64,000 nt of DNA from Mesorhizobium mediterraneum (GCF_002284565.1 NZ_NPKI01000017.1:124001-188000); one strand, 5' to 3'. Positions 1-11,563 are shown, counted from the first letter of the stretch. Program-made: numbers and translations. Notes: generated by a model not told the origin, from the sequence alone.

Positions 1-69
1 AATTTCTTCGACAGGGCTTTCCTGCCCGCGCGAAATCCGCACAGGCGTAAAGAATTGCAGGCGATCCAT
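1..69 (-). CDS. N-terminus of a putative GntR/FadR-type regulator (partial)
   Basis: Only the first 23 codons are in the window. The ATG at 69-67 follows a strong minus-strand ribosome site (GGGAGGAAAC). The peptide begins MDRLQFFTPVRISRG and goes on QESPVEEI. A short 'F-x-PVR...VxEqI' start is common in FadR-type GntR regulators, where it precedes the winged helix. It is divergent from the NCS1 permease gene, which suits a local regulator of that transporter. The family call is inference from a very short stretch; any other cytosolic protein remains possible. Confidence 0.4.
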   Translation of the reverse strand, partial: MDRLQFFTPVRISRGQESPVEEI

Positions 70-377
70 CGTTTCCTCCCGGTCGATCGCTATGTGCTTG
101 ATCGAACCTTTAAACTCACGGCTGGCCATTTGGATTCCGGCAAACAGAGCCCGGTGAAAAAAGAGGTCGGGCTAAAATGAAGTCTCTCACATCGTTCGAC
201 CGAAATCGAATCACCAAACATGACAAACATGCGACGAACCGTTGCGCAGCGCCGATAAGCGCGATTCTCATTGAATATCTTTAAGGTCAAAGCCGGCAAA
301 TCAATCGGTTGCCGGTTCTCCAGCGTCAGGCTTAACCTGCGTAGTCAACGCGTGGCAACCAAGGGGAGGACATCGCA
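70..377. other. Intergenic region upstream of the NCS1 permease
   Basis: This 308-base divergent spacer holds no convincing gene; one short minus-strand frame has no family resemblance and no ribosome site. The visible structure is a dyad at 293-315, annotated separately, and a strong ribosome site (AAGGGGAGGA) just before the permease start. Promoters for both flanking genes must lie here, but I cannot place a clear -35/-10 pair. Confidence 0.5.
293..315. promoter_or_regulatory. Inverted repeat, possible operator of the permease gene
   Basis: CCGGCAA, nine spacer bases, then TTGCCGG form a perfect 7-bp dyad 63 bases before the permease start. Its size and place fit a dimeric regulator site, perhaps of the divergent GntR-like gene. 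This is inference from symmetry alone. Confidence 0.3.
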
Positions 378-1835
378 ATGACCATACAAGGCGCATCACC
401 CGACCTATACAACGAAGATCTCGCTCCGGCGAAGGTTCGAAACTGGGGACCGTTCTCGATCTTCAACGTCTGGACGTCGGACGTCCACAGTCTCTGGGGC
501 TACTATCTGGCGGCAAGCCTGTTCCTGTTCTGCGGTGGCTTCGTCAACTTCATCATCGCCATCGGCATCGGTTCGCTGATCATCTACGTGCTGATGAACA
601 TGGTCGGCTATGCCGGCGTGAAGACCGGAGTGCCCTACCCCGTGCTTGCCCGCGCATCCTTCGGCATCTGGGGCGCCAACATACCAGCGCTGGTGCGCGC
701 CATCGTCGCCTGCTTCTGGTACGGCGCGCAGACGGCGGCCGCGTCCGGCGCGATCGTGGCGTTGCTGATCCGATCGCAGTGGTTCGCCGATTTCAACCAG
801 AACACGCATTTCCTCGGGCACACGGGCCTGGAGGTGATCTGCTTCGCGGTGATCTGGGCACTGCAGCTGCTGATCATCCAGAAAGGCATGGAAACGGTGC
901 GCCGCTTCCAGGACTGGGCCGGACCGGCGGTATGGGTGATGATGCTGATCCTGGCGATCTATCTCTGCGTCAAATCCGGGACTTTTGCCTTCACCAGCGA
1001 CATCCCGATGGACGTGCTGCTCGACAAGACCAAGGACGCTGGCGTGCCCGGCACGCCGGGCTCATGGACCTCGCTGTTCGCGGTGGCGGCGATCTGGGTG
1101 ACCTATTTCTCGGCGCTCTATCTCAACTTCTGCGATTTCGCCCGCTATGCGCCGGACAAGGCGTCGCTGCGCAAGGGCAATATCTGGGGCCTGCCGGTCA
1201 ACCTTATCCTGTTCTCGCTGGTCGCCGGCGTTACCACGATTGCCGCCTTCGACGTCTATGGCGAGGTGCTGCTGCATCCAGACCAGATATCGGCCAAGTT
1301 CGACAGCTGGTTCCTGGCGGCGCTCGCCGCCTTGACCTTCGCCGTGGCGACGCTCGGCATCAACGTGGTGGCAAACTTCGTGTCGCCGGCATTCGATTTT
1401 TCCAACGTCTTTCCACGGCAGATCGACTTCAAGAAGGGCGGCTATATCGCGGCGTTGATCGCGCTGGTGCTCTATCCCTTCGCGCCATGGGAAGGCAGCG
1501 CCGCTTCCTTCGTCAACATCATCGGTGCGACGATGGGGCCGATCTTCGGTGTCATGATGGTCGACTATTACCTGATCCGGAAGGGCGAGGTCGACGTTGA
1601 GGCCCTCTACAGGGAAGACGGCGAGTTCCGCTTCCAGGGCGGCTGGCACGTCAACGCCTTCGTCGCCGCCGGTATCGGCGCGATCTTCTCCTCGGTCCTG
1701 CCGAACTTCACCAACTGGCTGCCGTCGTGGTGGGGCGTCTATGGCTGGTTCTTCGGCGTGGCCATCGCCGGCGCCATCTATTACGTGCTGCGTACGATGG
1801 CACTGGGCGCCAGGGCCAGGATGGCAAAGGCCTGA
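378..1835 (+). CDS. NCS1 family nucleobase:cation symporter
   Basis: This 485-residue inner-membrane permease imports a nucleobase or related compound (uracil, cytosine, allantoin or a hydantoin) with a cation. The N-terminal NEDLAP motif, followed by the RNWGPFSIFNVW stretch around residues 21-32, is the hallmark start of NCS1 carriers. About twelve hydrophobic helices follow, and the length matches the family. The start is set by AAGGGGAGGA spaced correctly before the ATG. It is transcribed alone, divergent from a putative GntR-like regulator, with a palindromic repeat directly downstream. The substrate cannot be read from the sequence; pyrimidine or hydantoin catabolism is a reasonable guess. 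Confidence 0.87.
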   Translation: MTIQGASPDLYNEDLAPAKVRNWGPFSIFNVWTSDVHSLWGYYLAASLFLFCGGFVNFIIAIGIGSLIIYVLMNMVGYAGVKTGVPYPVLARASFGIWGANIPALVRAIVACFWYGAQTAAASGAIVALLIRSQWFADFNQNTHFLGHTGLEVICFAVIWALQLLIIQKGMETVRRFQDWAGPAVWVMMLILAIYLCVKSGTFAFTSDIPMDVLLDKTKDAGVPGTPGSWTSLFAVAAIWVTYFSALYLNFCDFARYAPDKASLRKGNIWGLPVNLILFSLVAGVTTIAAFDVYGEVLLHPDQISAKFDSWFLAALAALTFAVATLGINVVANFVSPAFDFSNVFPRQIDFKKGGYIAALIALVLYPFAPWEGSAASFVNIIGATMGPIFGVMMVDYYLIRKGEVDVEALYREDGEFRFQGGWHVNAFVAAGIGAIFSSVLPNFTNWLPSWWGVYGWFFGVAIAGAIYYVLRTMALGARARMAKA

Positions 1836-1846
1836 GCGGTTTCTGC

Positions 1847-1989
1847 CTTCTCCCCTTGTGGGAGAAGGTGGATCGGCGCGCAGCGCCGAGACGGTTGAGG
1901 GGTGTTCCAGCGGAGTGAGACGTTGGCGTTCCCTGGAACACCCCTCATCCGTCGCCTTCGGCGACACCTTCTCCCACGAGGGGAGAAGG
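1847..1989. repeat. Palindromic intergenic repeat, about 145 bp
   Basis: The outer arms (1847-1871 and 1965-1989) are CCTTCTCCCC..GGGAGAAGGTG and its complement with one mismatch. A second nested pair, GAGGGGTGTTCCAG and CTGGAACACCCCTC, lies inside, and each outer arm is itself a small hairpin. Elements of this kind are numerous between genes of Mesorhizobium and related genera (general knowledge). It sits just after the permease gene and could act as a terminator or RNA stabiliser. No coding capacity is visible. Confidence 0.75.
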
Positions 1990-1997
1990 GAAAGCGC

Positions 1998-2537
1998 CTA
2001 TCCGCCAACCATCTCCGCCAATTTGCGGACTGTGTTCCAGTTGCGCGACGTGCCGACACCGAGACGTTTATGGCTTGCCGCCGCAAGCAATCGCGAACTT
2101 GGCGTTTCGCGGGAAAAGACGACCCAGATGTCGCCGCTGACCGCCCGCATCTTTTCATCCTTGCCGACATAGGCGTCCAGCGCCGCGACGGCTTCCGCCG
2201 GAACGGGCTTGCGCATTACGCGCACCGCCACCTGGTCCGCGGCGGCAGCCGATTCGGCGGGAAACGGATTGCCGGCCGCAAGCATCAACCAGTCATTTGC
2301 GCAGCGCACGATGATATCGACATGGCGGCCGAAGGTTGCCTCGAACGCTGCTTCGAGCCGCCCTTCCAGCACTGCAATTTCCGTTTCTTGCGCCTCGAAG
2401 ACCAGATTGCCGGTCGCCACCAGCGTGCGCGGGTTGCTCAGCCCCAGGCCTTGCGCCATAGCCCTGAGATCGGACATGACGACCCGGCGTCCCTCGCCCA
2501 GGACGATGCTGTAAAGCAGAGCGACATAGGTTTGCAC
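1998..2537 (-). CDS. DUF1697 family protein
   Basis: A 179-residue cytosolic protein. The start TYVALLYSIVLGEGRR resembles the usual DUF1697 opening 'YvALLRGINVGG', and the 'SDLRAM...G..NPRTLVATGNLVF' stretch around residues 22-47 is typical. The length matches the family (about 175-180). The biochemical role of DUF1697 is not established. The usual RGINVGG is changed to YSIVLGE, so this copy diverges at its most conserved loop. It lies 18 bases downstream of pyrG on the same strand and may be co-transcribed with it. Confidence 0.75.
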   Translation of the reverse strand: MQTYVALLYSIVLGEGRRVVMSDLRAMAQGLGLSNPRTLVATGNLVFEAQETEIAVLEGRLEAAFEATFGRHVDIIVRCANDWLMLAAGNPFPAESAAAADQVAVRVMRKPVPAEAVAALDAYVGKDEKMRAVSGDIWVVFSRETPSSRLLAAASHKRLGVGTSRNWNTVRKLAEMVGG

Positions 2538-2555
2538 GGCAGCCGGGCGGCAGGC

Positions 2556-4196
<1,641 letters not shown>

Positions 4197-4285
4197 TTAA
4201 CGCGGCCGAATTGATTCCGCCAGAGAAAAAACCGCCGCGAAGGCTTTTTCCCAAGAAGGCGCTGTGGTGATGGATGAGCAAAACA

Positions 4286-4310
4286 AAAGGGCCGGCGAGG
4301 CCGGCCCTTT
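4286..4310 (-). terminator. Rho-independent terminator of the L,D-transpeptidase gene
   Basis: AAAGGGCCGGC (4286-4296), loop GAG, GCCGGCCCTTT (4300-4310). Read on the minus strand the stem is followed by TTTTGTTTTG, a good U tract. It lies 21 bases after the stop codon at 4331. Confidence 0.85.
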
Positions 4311-4330
4311 CGGCAGTATGGGTTAATACG

Positions 4331-5461
4331 TCAGATGATGACGACCTTGGTGCCGACTTTCACCCTGCGGTAAAGGTCCATGACGTGCTCGTTGATCATG
4401 CGGAAGCAGCCATTGGAGGCGCTCGTTCCGATCGACTGCGGCGCGATGGTGCCGTGAATGCGCAGATGCGTGTCCTTCTTGCCTTCGTAGAGATAGATGG
4501 CGCGCGCGCCGAGCGGATTGTCGCCGCCGCCGGGCATGCCGTCCTTGTACCGGCCATAATTCTTCGGTTCGCGCTTCTGCATGTCGAGCGTCGGGATCCA
4601 GCGCGGCCATTCCTGCTTATCGCCGACCGCGACCGTGCCCTTGAACTGCAGGCCGTCACGGCCGACGGCGATGGCGTAGCGGCGGGCCGTCGACGAGGAC
4701 TCGACGAGATAGAGGCGGCGCGCGCTCGTATCGATGACGATGGTGCCGGGATTGTAGCCGGTGAACTCCACGCTCTGCGGCACGAACTCCGGCTTTACCG
4801 TGAACTGTTTCTTGGCTTCCTTCCTGGCGAGTACGGCATCAAGAGCGCGCGTCTCGGGGAGCAGCGACATCGAAGAGGACGAGGCGGTGCCGCCGAACAG
4901 ACCGGCAAAGAGCCCGACGTTCTGCGGCTTCTGTCCGACCGGCTCGCTGCGCAATTCGCCGTTGTTGCGGACCAGCGCGACGTTCATGGCCTCGGCGGAA
5001 ACTGGTTCGGCCGACTGGATCGGCGCGATGGGTTGAACCGGTTCGATGATCTTGACGGTCTTCTTCTTAGCCGGCTTGGCGTCGGCCAGCTGGGCAGGTT
5101 TATCTTTCTTGGCAAGGCCCTTCTTGGCAAGAAATGCCTGCCGTTCCGCGTCGGCCTTGGCTTTGGCCGCCTCCCGCATCGCCAGCTTCCTGGCTTCGAC
5201 CGCCTTGGCTCGAGCGGCCTCCTTGTCGGCCGCGATCTTGGCTTCGAGCTTGCTGATCTGGGCAAGATCGTCCGAGGTCGGTTTTTTCTTCTTCTTGAGG
5301 AGTCTTAGTTGCGCCGTGTCGCTTTTGGCGGCGACGTTGACGACGTCAGTTGTCACTGCGGCTTTAGAGGCCGAATTGCCCGCCGGCATAGCCGCGTAAG
5401 CGGGCGCACCAAGGCTGAGCACGGCACAAAGGCCGGCTAAAATGAAGCTGCGAAGCTGCAT
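4331..5461 (-). CDS. L,D-transpeptidase (YkuD domain), secreted
   Basis: Periplasmic peptidoglycan cross-linking or remodelling enzyme of 376 residues. The chosen start gives a clear signal peptide (MQLRSFILAGLCAVLSLGAPAYA); a longer frame upstream is rich in Arg and Asp and unlike a coding start. A Lys/Ala-rich, probably coiled-coil stretch (about residues 45-125, with runs such as KKKKKP) precedes a proline-rich linker. The C-terminal YkuD domain has RIHGT and, 13 residues on, SNGCFRM, which carries the catalytic Cys. In place of the usual SHGC the motif is SNGC, seen in many alphaproteobacterial members. It is followed by a strong terminator. Confidence 0.9.
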   Translation of the reverse strand: MQLRSFILAGLCAVLSLGAPAYAAMPAGNSASKAAVTTDVVNVAAKSDTAQLRLLKKKKKPTSDDLAQISKLEAKIAADKEAARAKAVEARKLAMREAAKAKADAERQAFLAKKGLAKKDKPAQLADAKPAKKKTVKIIEPVQPIAPIQSAEPVSAEAMNVALVRNNGELRSEPVGQKPQNVGLFAGLFGGTASSSSMSLLPETRALDAVLARKEAKKQFTVKPEFVPQSVEFTGYNPGTIVIDTSARRLYLVESSSTARRYAIAVGRDGLQFKGTVAVGDKQEWPRWIPTLDMQKREPKNYGRYKDGMPGGGDNPLGARAIYLYEGKKDTHLRIHGTIAPQSIGTSASNGCFRMINEHVMDLYRRVKVGTKVVII

Positions 5462-5673
5462 GGCGAAGATCCGATCGTTCAATGCTTGTTGCCCACGGCG
5501 TCGCCCGGCGTCCCCCAAGGACCCCGAAAGTGCCGCGCGCAATCTATAATCGATTAAGCGGAGACGCCTCAAGCGCCCTGTCGTGCCGTGCCCGGTCGAA
5601 TCGTCGTGATCGTGCGGCATTTGCCGCGACTGTGTTCAAACAACAACAGATCGCGGCGCCGGACGCCTGCCGA

Positions 5674-6153
5674 TTACTGGTTTGGGACCTGCGGCGTTAC
5701 TGGCAGGGTGACGCCGTTTGTGGCCGGCGGTGTGGTCGAACCCGCTGCAGGCGGCGCAGCGGGAGCCGGAGCTGCGGCATCATTGCCGGAAGGTGGCGTT
5801 GGTGCCGTGTTGCCGGAAGGTGCCGTGTTGCCGGAAGGCGGCGTCGGCGCCGTGGTGCCAGGCAACTGGTTGAGCACGCCACCACCCGCGCCGTTCGCCG
5901 CCGGCACGCGATCGAGAATATCGATCGGCTTCTCGCCGTAACGGGCGATGATCGACAGCGTCAGCGAGGTGGCGAAGAAAGCCGCGGCCAGGATCGCCGT
6001 CGCCCGCGTCAGCGCGTTGGCGGCGCCGCGCGCGGTCATGAAGCCCGATCCGCCGCCGATGCCGAGGCCGCCGCCTTCGGAGCGCTGCAGCAGCACCACA
6101 CCGACAAGAGCGAGCACGACCATGAGGTGGACGACGATTAGTACGGTTTCCAT
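5674..6153 (-). CDS. secG: Preprotein translocase subunit SecG
   Basis: Inner-membrane subunit that assists SecYEG/SecA export. The first 80 residues are standard: a first membrane helix (residues 3-21), the cytosolic LLQRSEGGGLGIGGG loop and a second helix (about 50-70). A tail of about 75 residues made almost only of Pro, Thr, Ser, Gly, Ala and Asn follows, with repeated PSGNTAP units. The total of 159 residues is well above enterobacterial SecG (110), but long low-complexity tails are common in rhizobia. It lies between tpiA and the L,D-transpeptidase gene on the same strand. Confidence 0.93.
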   Translation of the reverse strand: METVLIVVHLMVVLALVGVVLLQRSEGGGLGIGGGSGFMTARGAANALTRATAILAAAFFATSLTLSIIARYGEKPIDILDRVPAANGAGGGVLNQLPGTTAPTPPSGNTAPSGNTAPTPPSGNDAAAPAPAAPPAAGSTTPPATNGVTLPVTPQVPNQ

Positions 6154-6331
6154 AGTTTATCCTGGCAAAGCCTTGCGCGGCCGTGGATACGACCGGTGAT
6201 TTGGAGGCGGCTCAATACAATGCTTTGACGGCATTTCCAAGCCCGTGGCCGGAATATGGGAAGCAATGCGCCCTTTGCAACGATTTCCGCTGCGGCATGG
6301 CCTATCCGAGGTGCCCGACAGGATCTGGCTG

Positions 6332-7099
6332 CTACGAGATATTTCGATAGGCTTCGGCGATGCCGAGAAAGTCCGCCGCCTTCAGACTGGCGCCGCCGAC
6401 CAGCGCGCCGTCGACATTTTTCACGCCAAGCAGTTCGACGGCGTTCGACGGCTTGACCGAGCCGCCATAGAGGATACGCATCTTCGCCGCTGCACTGCCA
6501 AGCTTTTCCGACAGTTTTTCGCGAATATGCGCATGCGCCTCCGTAACGTCGGCGGCGGTCGGCGTCAGCCCCGTGCCGATCGCCCATACCGGCTCGTAGG
6601 CGATGACGGTATTCGACGCCGTGGCGTTGGGCGGCACCGAGCCGGCGATCTGGCGCGACAGCACGTCGAGTGTAGCGCCAGCTTCGCGTTCGGCTCTCGT
6701 CTCGCCGATGCAGATGATGGCCACCAGCCCGGCCCGCCACGCAGCGGACGCCTTGGCCTGAACGATCGCGTCGTCCTCGTTGTTATCGGCGCGGCGTTCG
6801 GAATGACCGACGATGACGTGGCTGGCGCCCGCATCTTTCAGCATCTCGGCCGAAATGCAGCCGGTATGGGCGCCGCTCTCCTTGGTGTGGCAATCCTCGC
6901 CGCCGGCCCGGACCGGCGTGCGCGACAAAATCTCTGCGGCGTGCGCAAGCAGCGTCGCCGGAACGCAGACCAGCGCTTCGGTCTCCGCATCGAGCCCACT
7001 CATGAAGCCGTTGCCGATCATCCTGAGTTCGTTGAGCGAGGCGCTGGTGCCGTTCATTTTCCAGTTGCCTGCGACCAGCGGGCGGATTCCTGGCGTCAT
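6332..7099 (-). CDS. tpiA: Triose-phosphate isomerase
   Basis: Cytosolic glycolytic and gluconeogenic enzyme interconverting dihydroxyacetone phosphate and glyceraldehyde 3-phosphate. It is 255 residues from [17 protein letters not shown], which contains the catalytic Asn and Lys. The electrophile motif GHSERR and the [11 protein letters not shown] block with the catalytic Glu are intact, and the C-terminal phosphate-binding GGSVK is present. An upstream ATG eight codons earlier is possible but adds non-conserved residues. It is divergent from the PpiD-like gene and upstream of secG. Confidence 0.97.
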   Translation of the reverse strand: MTPGIRPLVAGNWKMNGTSASLNELRMIGNGFMSGLDAETEALVCVPATLLAHAAEILSRTPVRAGGEDCHTKESGAHTGCISAEMLKDAGASHVIVGHSERRADNNEDDAIVQAKASAAWRAGLVAIICIGETRAEREAGATLDVLSRQIAGSVPPNATASNTVIAYEPVWAIGTGLTPTAADVTEAHAHIREKLSEKLGSAAAKMRILYGGSVKPSNAVELLGVKNVDGALVGGASLKAADFLGIAEAYRNIS

Positions 7100-7243
7100 G
7101 GGATTTGTTTCTCCGGGCAACATTCGGCTGCGTCCTCACTACCAAACTCAGCCCACAAAGCAATCGACAGTGGGCCGGAAGGACGCTATTGCGCTTGTTT
7201 CAGACTCGGCGCATGCGAAAATGCGCAAAAAATCGGAAGTGAC

Positions 7244-9136
7244 ATGCTTGGTATCTTGAGAAGCGCGGCGGGGACCTGGGTGGCGAAGGCGCTGCTGATA
7301 TTGTTGGTGTTGAGCTTCGCCGTCTGGGGCATTTCGGGACAGCTTCTGGGTGGTTTTGCAGGCCACGACGCGGTTATCACGGCCGGAGGCACCAAAGTAT
7401 CGATCAACGAGTATCGTCTCGCCTATGATCGCCAGATCAGCGTGATGTCGCAGCAATTCGGCCAGCGCATCAGCCGCGAGCAGGCGACGGCGCTCGGCCT
7501 GGACAACCAGGTGCTGGCGCAACTCGTGTCGGGTGCAGTGCTCGATGAGCAGGCCCGCAAGCTCGGGCTTGGGCTGTCCAAGGACCGCCTGGCCCAACTC
7601 ACGCATGAGGACCCGGCCTTCAAGGGCCCCGGCGGCACCTTCGACAGAAGGACTTTCGAATACATACTGCAACAGGTCGGCATGCGGCCTGAAGACTATC
7701 TCAGGAATCGCGCCCAGGTGGCTGTGCGCCAGCAGATCGTCGAGGCGGTTTCGGACGGTCTCAAGACCCCGGATACCTTCTTGAAGGCGGTCGCGCTCTA
7801 TCGTGGCGAAGACCGCACCATCGACTACCTGACTTTACCGAAATCGCTGGTCGAGCCGATTGAAGCGCCGTCCGACAGCGTGCTTTCGACCTATTTCGAG
7901 GAAAACAAGAAGACCTATGCGGCGCCTGAATACCGCAAATTCTCCTATGTCAGGCTCGAGCCGCAAGACATTATGGATCTGAGTGCCGTGACCGACCAAC
8001 AGGTCAGCGACGACTACAACAAGAACAAGGGGCGCTACACCACGCCGGAAACGCGCACCATCGAACAGCTCGTGTTCAAGACACCTGATGCCGCCAAGGC
8101 CGCGCTCGATTCACTCAAGACCGGCGCGACCTTCGACAAGATCGTTGCCGCCGAAGGCAAGACGCAAGCCGACACGCTGCTTGGCACGCTGCCCAAGGAC
8201 AAGATTGCCGACAAGGCGGTGGCCGACGCCGCCTTCGCGCTCAACGCCAACGAGATCAGCCCGGTCGTTCAGGGCGCCTTTGGTGCGGTGCTGCTGCGCG
8301 TCACCGACATCAAGCCCGAAGTGGTGAAGCCGCTGGCCGAAGTGTCCGCCGAGATCCGCAAGGATCTGGCGTTGAGCGAGGCAAGCCGCATTCTGCTGGA
8401 CGTGCATGACAACTACGAAGACATGCGCGCTTCGGGCAGCACGCTTACGCAAGCTGCCGAAAAACTGAAGCTGAAGGTCGTCACTATCGATGCGATCGAT
8501 CGCACCGGCCAGAGGCCGGACGGCACCATCGTCAACGACCTGCCGGAATCGCCGGATCTCATCAAGGCGGTGTTCGACGCCGAACCCGGCACCGAGAATC
8601 CCGACCTCACCACCGCCGGCAACGGCTTCGTGTTCTACGAGGTGGATTCGATCACGCCGGCCCGCGACCGCACGCTGGATGAAGTCCACCAGAAGGTAGT
8701 GGCCGACTGGACGGCGGCGGAAACGACCAAGCGGCTCACCGCAAAAGCGGTCGAACTCGAAAAGCGTCTCAAGGCCGGCACCACGCTCGATGTAATCGCA
8801 AGCGAGCTCAAGCTCGAGAAGCAGACCAAGCGCGGCGTCAAGCGCGAGGCGGACGACGTCGATTTCGGCAAGGAAGGGGCGGCAGCGATGTTCGGCGAAG
8901 GCGAAGGCGGGACCGGGTTGATCCCCTCGCCCACCGGCGACGGACAGATCCTGTTCAAGATTGCCGAAGTCTTCGAGCCTGCCGGAGCCGACGCCAGCTC
9001 GGTGCCGGACGACGCGCAGAAATCCTTCACATCCGGCATGTCCGACGACCTGCTCGACCAGTTGGTGGCGCAGTTGCAGACGCAATACGACGTTCGTATC
9101 GATCAGACAGCCGTTGCCCAAGCCCTGACCAGATGA
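7244..9136 (+). CDS. SurA/PpiD-type periplasmic peptidyl-prolyl isomerase
   Basis: Membrane-anchored foldase of 630 residues, probably helping outer-membrane and periplasmic proteins to fold. One hydrophobic helix (about residues 13-35) follows a short basic start, giving the PpiD topology of one anchor and a large periplasmic part. The SurA-N-like segment (about 40-160) contains [15 protein letters not shown] parvulin-like region lies around 265-355, and a less conserved C-terminal part follows. The open frame runs about 1 kb further upstream, but that part overlaps tpiA on the other strand and is not coding. The stop overlaps the trpD start as ATGA, so the two are probably translationally coupled. 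Confidence 0.88.
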   Translation: MLGILRSAAGTWVAKALLILLVLSFAVWGISGQLLGGFAGHDAVITAGGTKVSINEYRLAYDRQISVMSQQFGQRISREQATALGLDNQVLAQLVSGAVLDEQARKLGLGLSKDRLAQLTHEDPAFKGPGGTFDRRTFEYILQQVGMRPEDYLRNRAQVAVRQQIVEAVSDGLKTPDTFLKAVALYRGEDRTIDYLTLPKSLVEPIEAPSDSVLSTYFEENKKTYAAPEYRKFSYVRLEPQDIMDLSAVTDQQVSDDYNKNKGRYTTPETRTIEQLVFKTPDAAKAALDSLKTGATFDKIVAAEGKTQADTLLGTLPKDKIADKAVADAAFALNANEISPVVQGAFGAVLLRVTDIKPEVVKPLAEVSAEIRKDLALSEASRILLDVHDNYEDMRASGSTLTQAAEKLKLKVVTIDAIDRTGQRPDGTIVNDLPESPDLIKAVFDAEPGTENPDLTTAGNGFVFYEVDSITPARDRTLDEVHQKVVADWTAAETTKRLTAKAVELEKRLKAGTTLDVIASELKLEKQTKRGVKREADDVDFGKEGAAAMFGEGEGGTGLIPSPTGDGQILFKIAEVFEPAGADASSVPDDAQKSFTSGMSDDLLDQLVAQLQTQYDVRIDQTAVAQALTR

Positions 9137-10143
9137 GCGCGCTCAAGACCCATATCGCAAAGGTCGCCGCAGGCACCGCCCTTTCCTTCGAGGAGGCGCG
9201 CGAGGCCTTCGACATCATCATGTCGGGCGACGCTACGCCCGGCCAGATCGGCGGCTTCCTGATGGCGCTGCGGGTCCGCGGCGAGACGGTGAGCGAGATT
9301 TCCGGCGCCGTCGCCACGATGCGCGCCAAGATGCTGCGTGTCGATGCGCCCGCTGACGCCATCGACATCGTCGGCACCGGCGGCGACAATTCGCACAGCG
9401 TCAACATCTCGACCGCTTCCGCCTTCGTCGTCGCCGCTTGTGGCGTGCCGGTTGCCAAGCACGGCAATCGCGGACTGTCCTCGCAGACCGGCGCCGCCGA
9501 CGTGCTGACCGCGCTCGGCGTCAAGATCGATATCCCGCCGGAAACGATCAGCCGCTGCATCCACGATGCAGGCGTCGGCTTCATGTTCGCGCCGGCGCAT
9601 CATCCGGCGATGAAGCATGTCGGCCCGACCCGCGTCGAGCTCGGCACCCGCACCATCTTCAACCTGCTTGGCCCGCTCTCCAATCCGGCTGGTGTCAGCA
9701 GGCAGATGGTTGGCGTCTTCTTGCCGGAATGGATCATGCCGGTGGCCGAGACGCTGAAGGCATTGGGCGCCGAACACGCCTGGGTCGCCCATGGCGACGG
9801 CTATGACGAAATCACCACCACTGGCGAAACCCAAGTGGCCGAGCTGGTCGGCGGTGAGATCCGCAGCTTTACGCTAACCCCGGAAGCAGTCGGGCTGAAG
9901 CGGCACACCAAGGACGAGTTGCGCGGCGGCGACGCCGCCTATAACGCCCAGGCGCTGCGCGACATGCTGGGCGGCGCCGCCGGCGCCTTTCGTGATACGG
10001 TGCTGATGAACGCCGGCGCCGGACTGGTGGTGGCTGGCAAGGCGACGATGCTTGCCGACGGCATGGCGACGGCGGCGCAAGCCATCGACAGCGGCCGGGC
10101 GCTGCAAGTGCTCGACCGGCTGGTCGAGATTTCGAACGGATAG
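9133..10143 (+). CDS. trpD: Anthranilate phosphoribosyltransferase
   Basis: Second step of tryptophan synthesis: transfers phosphoribosyl from PRPP to anthranilate. It is 336 residues, the usual length. The glycine-rich [15 protein letters not shown] block around residues 80-95 binds PRPP, and [17 protein letters not shown] is the conserved anthranilate-side loop. It starts inside the stop codon of the PpiD-like gene (ATGA) and is followed four bases later by trpC. The trpE/trpG partners are not in the window, so the pathway is split in this genome, as is usual in rhizobia. Confidence 0.98.
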   Translation: MSALKTHIAKVAAGTALSFEEAREAFDIIMSGDATPGQIGGFLMALRVRGETVSEISGAVATMRAKMLRVDAPADAIDIVGTGGDNSHSVNISTASAFVVAACGVPVAKHGNRGLSSQTGAADVLTALGVKIDIPPETISRCIHDAGVGFMFAPAHHPAMKHVGPTRVELGTRTIFNLLGPLSNPAGVSRQMVGVFLPEWIMPVAETLKALGAEHAWVAHGDGYDEITTTGETQVAELVGGEIRSFTLTPEAVGLKRHTKDELRGGDAAYNAQALRDMLGGAAGAFRDTVLMNAGAGLVVAGKATMLADGMATAAQAIDSGRALQVLDRLVEISNG

Positions 10144-10147
10144 AGCC

Positions 10148-10999
10148 GTGTCTGATATCCTGCGCAAGATCGAAGCCTACAAGCGCGACGAGATCGCGGC
10201 GGCGAAGGCGCGCGTGCCGCTCGCCGAGATCAAGGCGCGGGCGAAAGACACCGATGCGCCGCGCGGCTTTCTCTCGGCCCTTGAAGCCAAGCGCAAATCC
10301 GGCAGCTTCGCGCTGATCGCCGAGATCAAGAAGGCGAGCCCTTCCAAGGGGCTGATCCGAGCCGATTTCGATCCGCCGGCACTGGCCAGGGCCTATGCGA
10401 AAGGTGGCGCCGCCTGCCTCTCGGTGCTGACCGACGCGCCGTCCTTCCAGGGCGCGCCTGAATTCCTCACCGATGCGCGCAGCGCCGTGACATTGCCCGC
10501 CTTGCGCAAGGATTTTCTGTTCGAGCCTTATCAGGTGTTCGAAGCCCGTGCGTGGGGCGCTGACGCCATTCTGATCATCATGGCGAGCGTCGATGACGCC
10601 GTGGCCAGGGAGCTCGAAATGACGGCTTTCGAGCTCGGCATGGACGCGCTGGTCGAGGTGCATGACGAAGCCGAGACGGAACGCGCGCTGAAACTGTCGT
10701 CACGGCTGATCGGCATCAACAACCGCAACCTCCGGACGTTCGAAACCAGTCTCGATACTTCGGAGCGGCTCGCGACGATGGTGCCGGCGGACCGCCTGCT
10801 GGTCAGCGAGAGCGGTATTTTCTCGCACGAAGATTGCCGCAGGCTTGATAAAAGCGACATTGGCACCTTCCTCGTCGGCGAGAGTCTGATGCGGCAACAG
10901 GACGTGGCCGCCGCAACGCACCTGCTTTTGACCGGCAAGGCGCCGGCCCATGCATCGGCCCGAAAATCGGAATCGGTTTTCGGAGAGCACGATGCATAG
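10148..10999 (+). CDS. trpC: Indole-3-glycerol-phosphate synthase
   Basis: Fourth step of tryptophan synthesis, closing the indole ring. It is 283 residues from a GTG that lies four bases after trpD. Conserved elements are [12 protein letters not shown] (catalytic Lys and the Ser-Pro-Ser loop), [15 protein letters not shown] and SESGI, all in the order expected for the TIM barrel. The last dozen residues (about [11 protein letters not shown]) and the stop codon are encoded by a RIME-like repeat that begins at 10961, so the natural C-terminus appears to have been replaced or extended by the repeat. moaC follows after the repeat. Confidence 0.97.
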   Translation: MSDILRKIEAYKRDEIAAAKARVPLAEIKARAKDTDAPRGFLSALEAKRKSGSFALIAEIKKASPSKGLIRADFDPPALARAYAKGGAACLSVLTDAPSFQGAPEFLTDARSAVTLPALRKDFLFEPYQVFEARAWGADAILIIMASVDDAVARELEMTAFELGMDALVEVHDEAETERALKLSSRLIGINNRNLRTFETSLDTSERLATMVPADRLLVSESGIFSHEDCRRLDKSDIGTFLVGESLMRQQDVAAATHLLLTGKAPAHASARKSESVFGEHDA

Positions 11000-11053
11000 A
11001 TTCAAAGTGTTAGAGCGTACTATGTGCGTCCAAACGGACGCACGTCGCTCTAA
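10961..11053. repeat. RIME-like repeat, copy 1
   Basis: About 93 bp with two dyads: CGAAAATCGGAATCGGTTTTCG at its start, and GTGCGTCC-AAAC-GGACGCAC (11024-11043) inside AGCGTACTATGTGCG..CACGTCGCT. It matches the repeats at 23603 and 51512 base for base over most of its length. It starts inside trpC and supplies that gene's stop codon. The layout of two hairpins about 40 bases apart fits the rhizobial intergenic mosaic elements known from Sinorhizobium and Mesorhizobium. Confidence 0.8.
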
Positions 11054-11065
11054 GGCCGTCTGACG

Positions 11066-11563
11066 ATGACGGCTGCCCTCACCCATCTTGGCGCGAAAGG
11101 CGAAGCCAATATGGTCGATGTCGGCGACAAGGCGGAAACGACCCGCACGGCGATCGCCGAAGGTCTTGTCTCGATGCGGCCAGAAACGCTGAAGATGATC
11201 CTCGACGGCGATGCCAAGAAAGGCGACGTGCTGGGCACGGCGCGCATCGCCGGCATCATGGCGGCCAAGAGGACGCATGAGTTGATCCCGCTCTGTCACC
11301 CGCTGCTGTTGACCAAGATATCCGTCGACATCGAACCGGACGCGACGCTGCCCGGCCTGAAGGTCACGGCGCTGGCCCGCGTCACCGGCAAGACCGGCGT
11401 CGAGATGGAGGCGCTGACCGCCGTCTCGGTCGCTTGCCTGACCATCTACGATATGGCTAAGGCGGTCGACCGCGCCATGGTGATCTCCGGCATCAGGCTG
11501 GTGGAAAAGACCGGCGGCAAATCCGGCGACTACAAAGTAGACGCCCAAGAGGCAGGCCAATAA
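11066..11563 (+). CDS. moaC: Cyclic pyranopterin monophosphate synthase
   Basis: Molybdenum-cofactor synthesis: forms cyclic pyranopterin monophosphate from the MoaA product. It is 165 residues. The conserved MVDVGDK near residue 16, the [14 protein letters not shown] active-site block and [20 protein letters not shown] are all present. The stop overlaps the moeA start by one base (TAATG), so the pair is coupled. Placement between trpC and moeA is the usual rhizobial order. Confidence 0.97.
   Translation: MTAALTHLGAKGEANMVDVGDKAETTRTAIAEGLVSMRPETLKMILDGDAKKGDVLGTARIAGIMAAKRTHELIPLCHPLLLTKISVDIEPDATLPGLKVTALARVTGKTGVEMEALTAVSVACLTIYDMAKAVDRAMVISGIRLVEKTGGKSGDYKVDAQEAGQ

Noticed and set aside
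90..299. Possible 69-residue gene on the minus strand before the NCS1 permease
   Set aside because: No ribosome site, no recognisable domain, and it fills the divergent promoter region.
6245..7243. N-terminal extension of the PpiD-like gene over 333 codons
   Set aside because: It overlaps tpiA on the other strand entirely, and the real membrane-anchored N-terminus begins at 7244.
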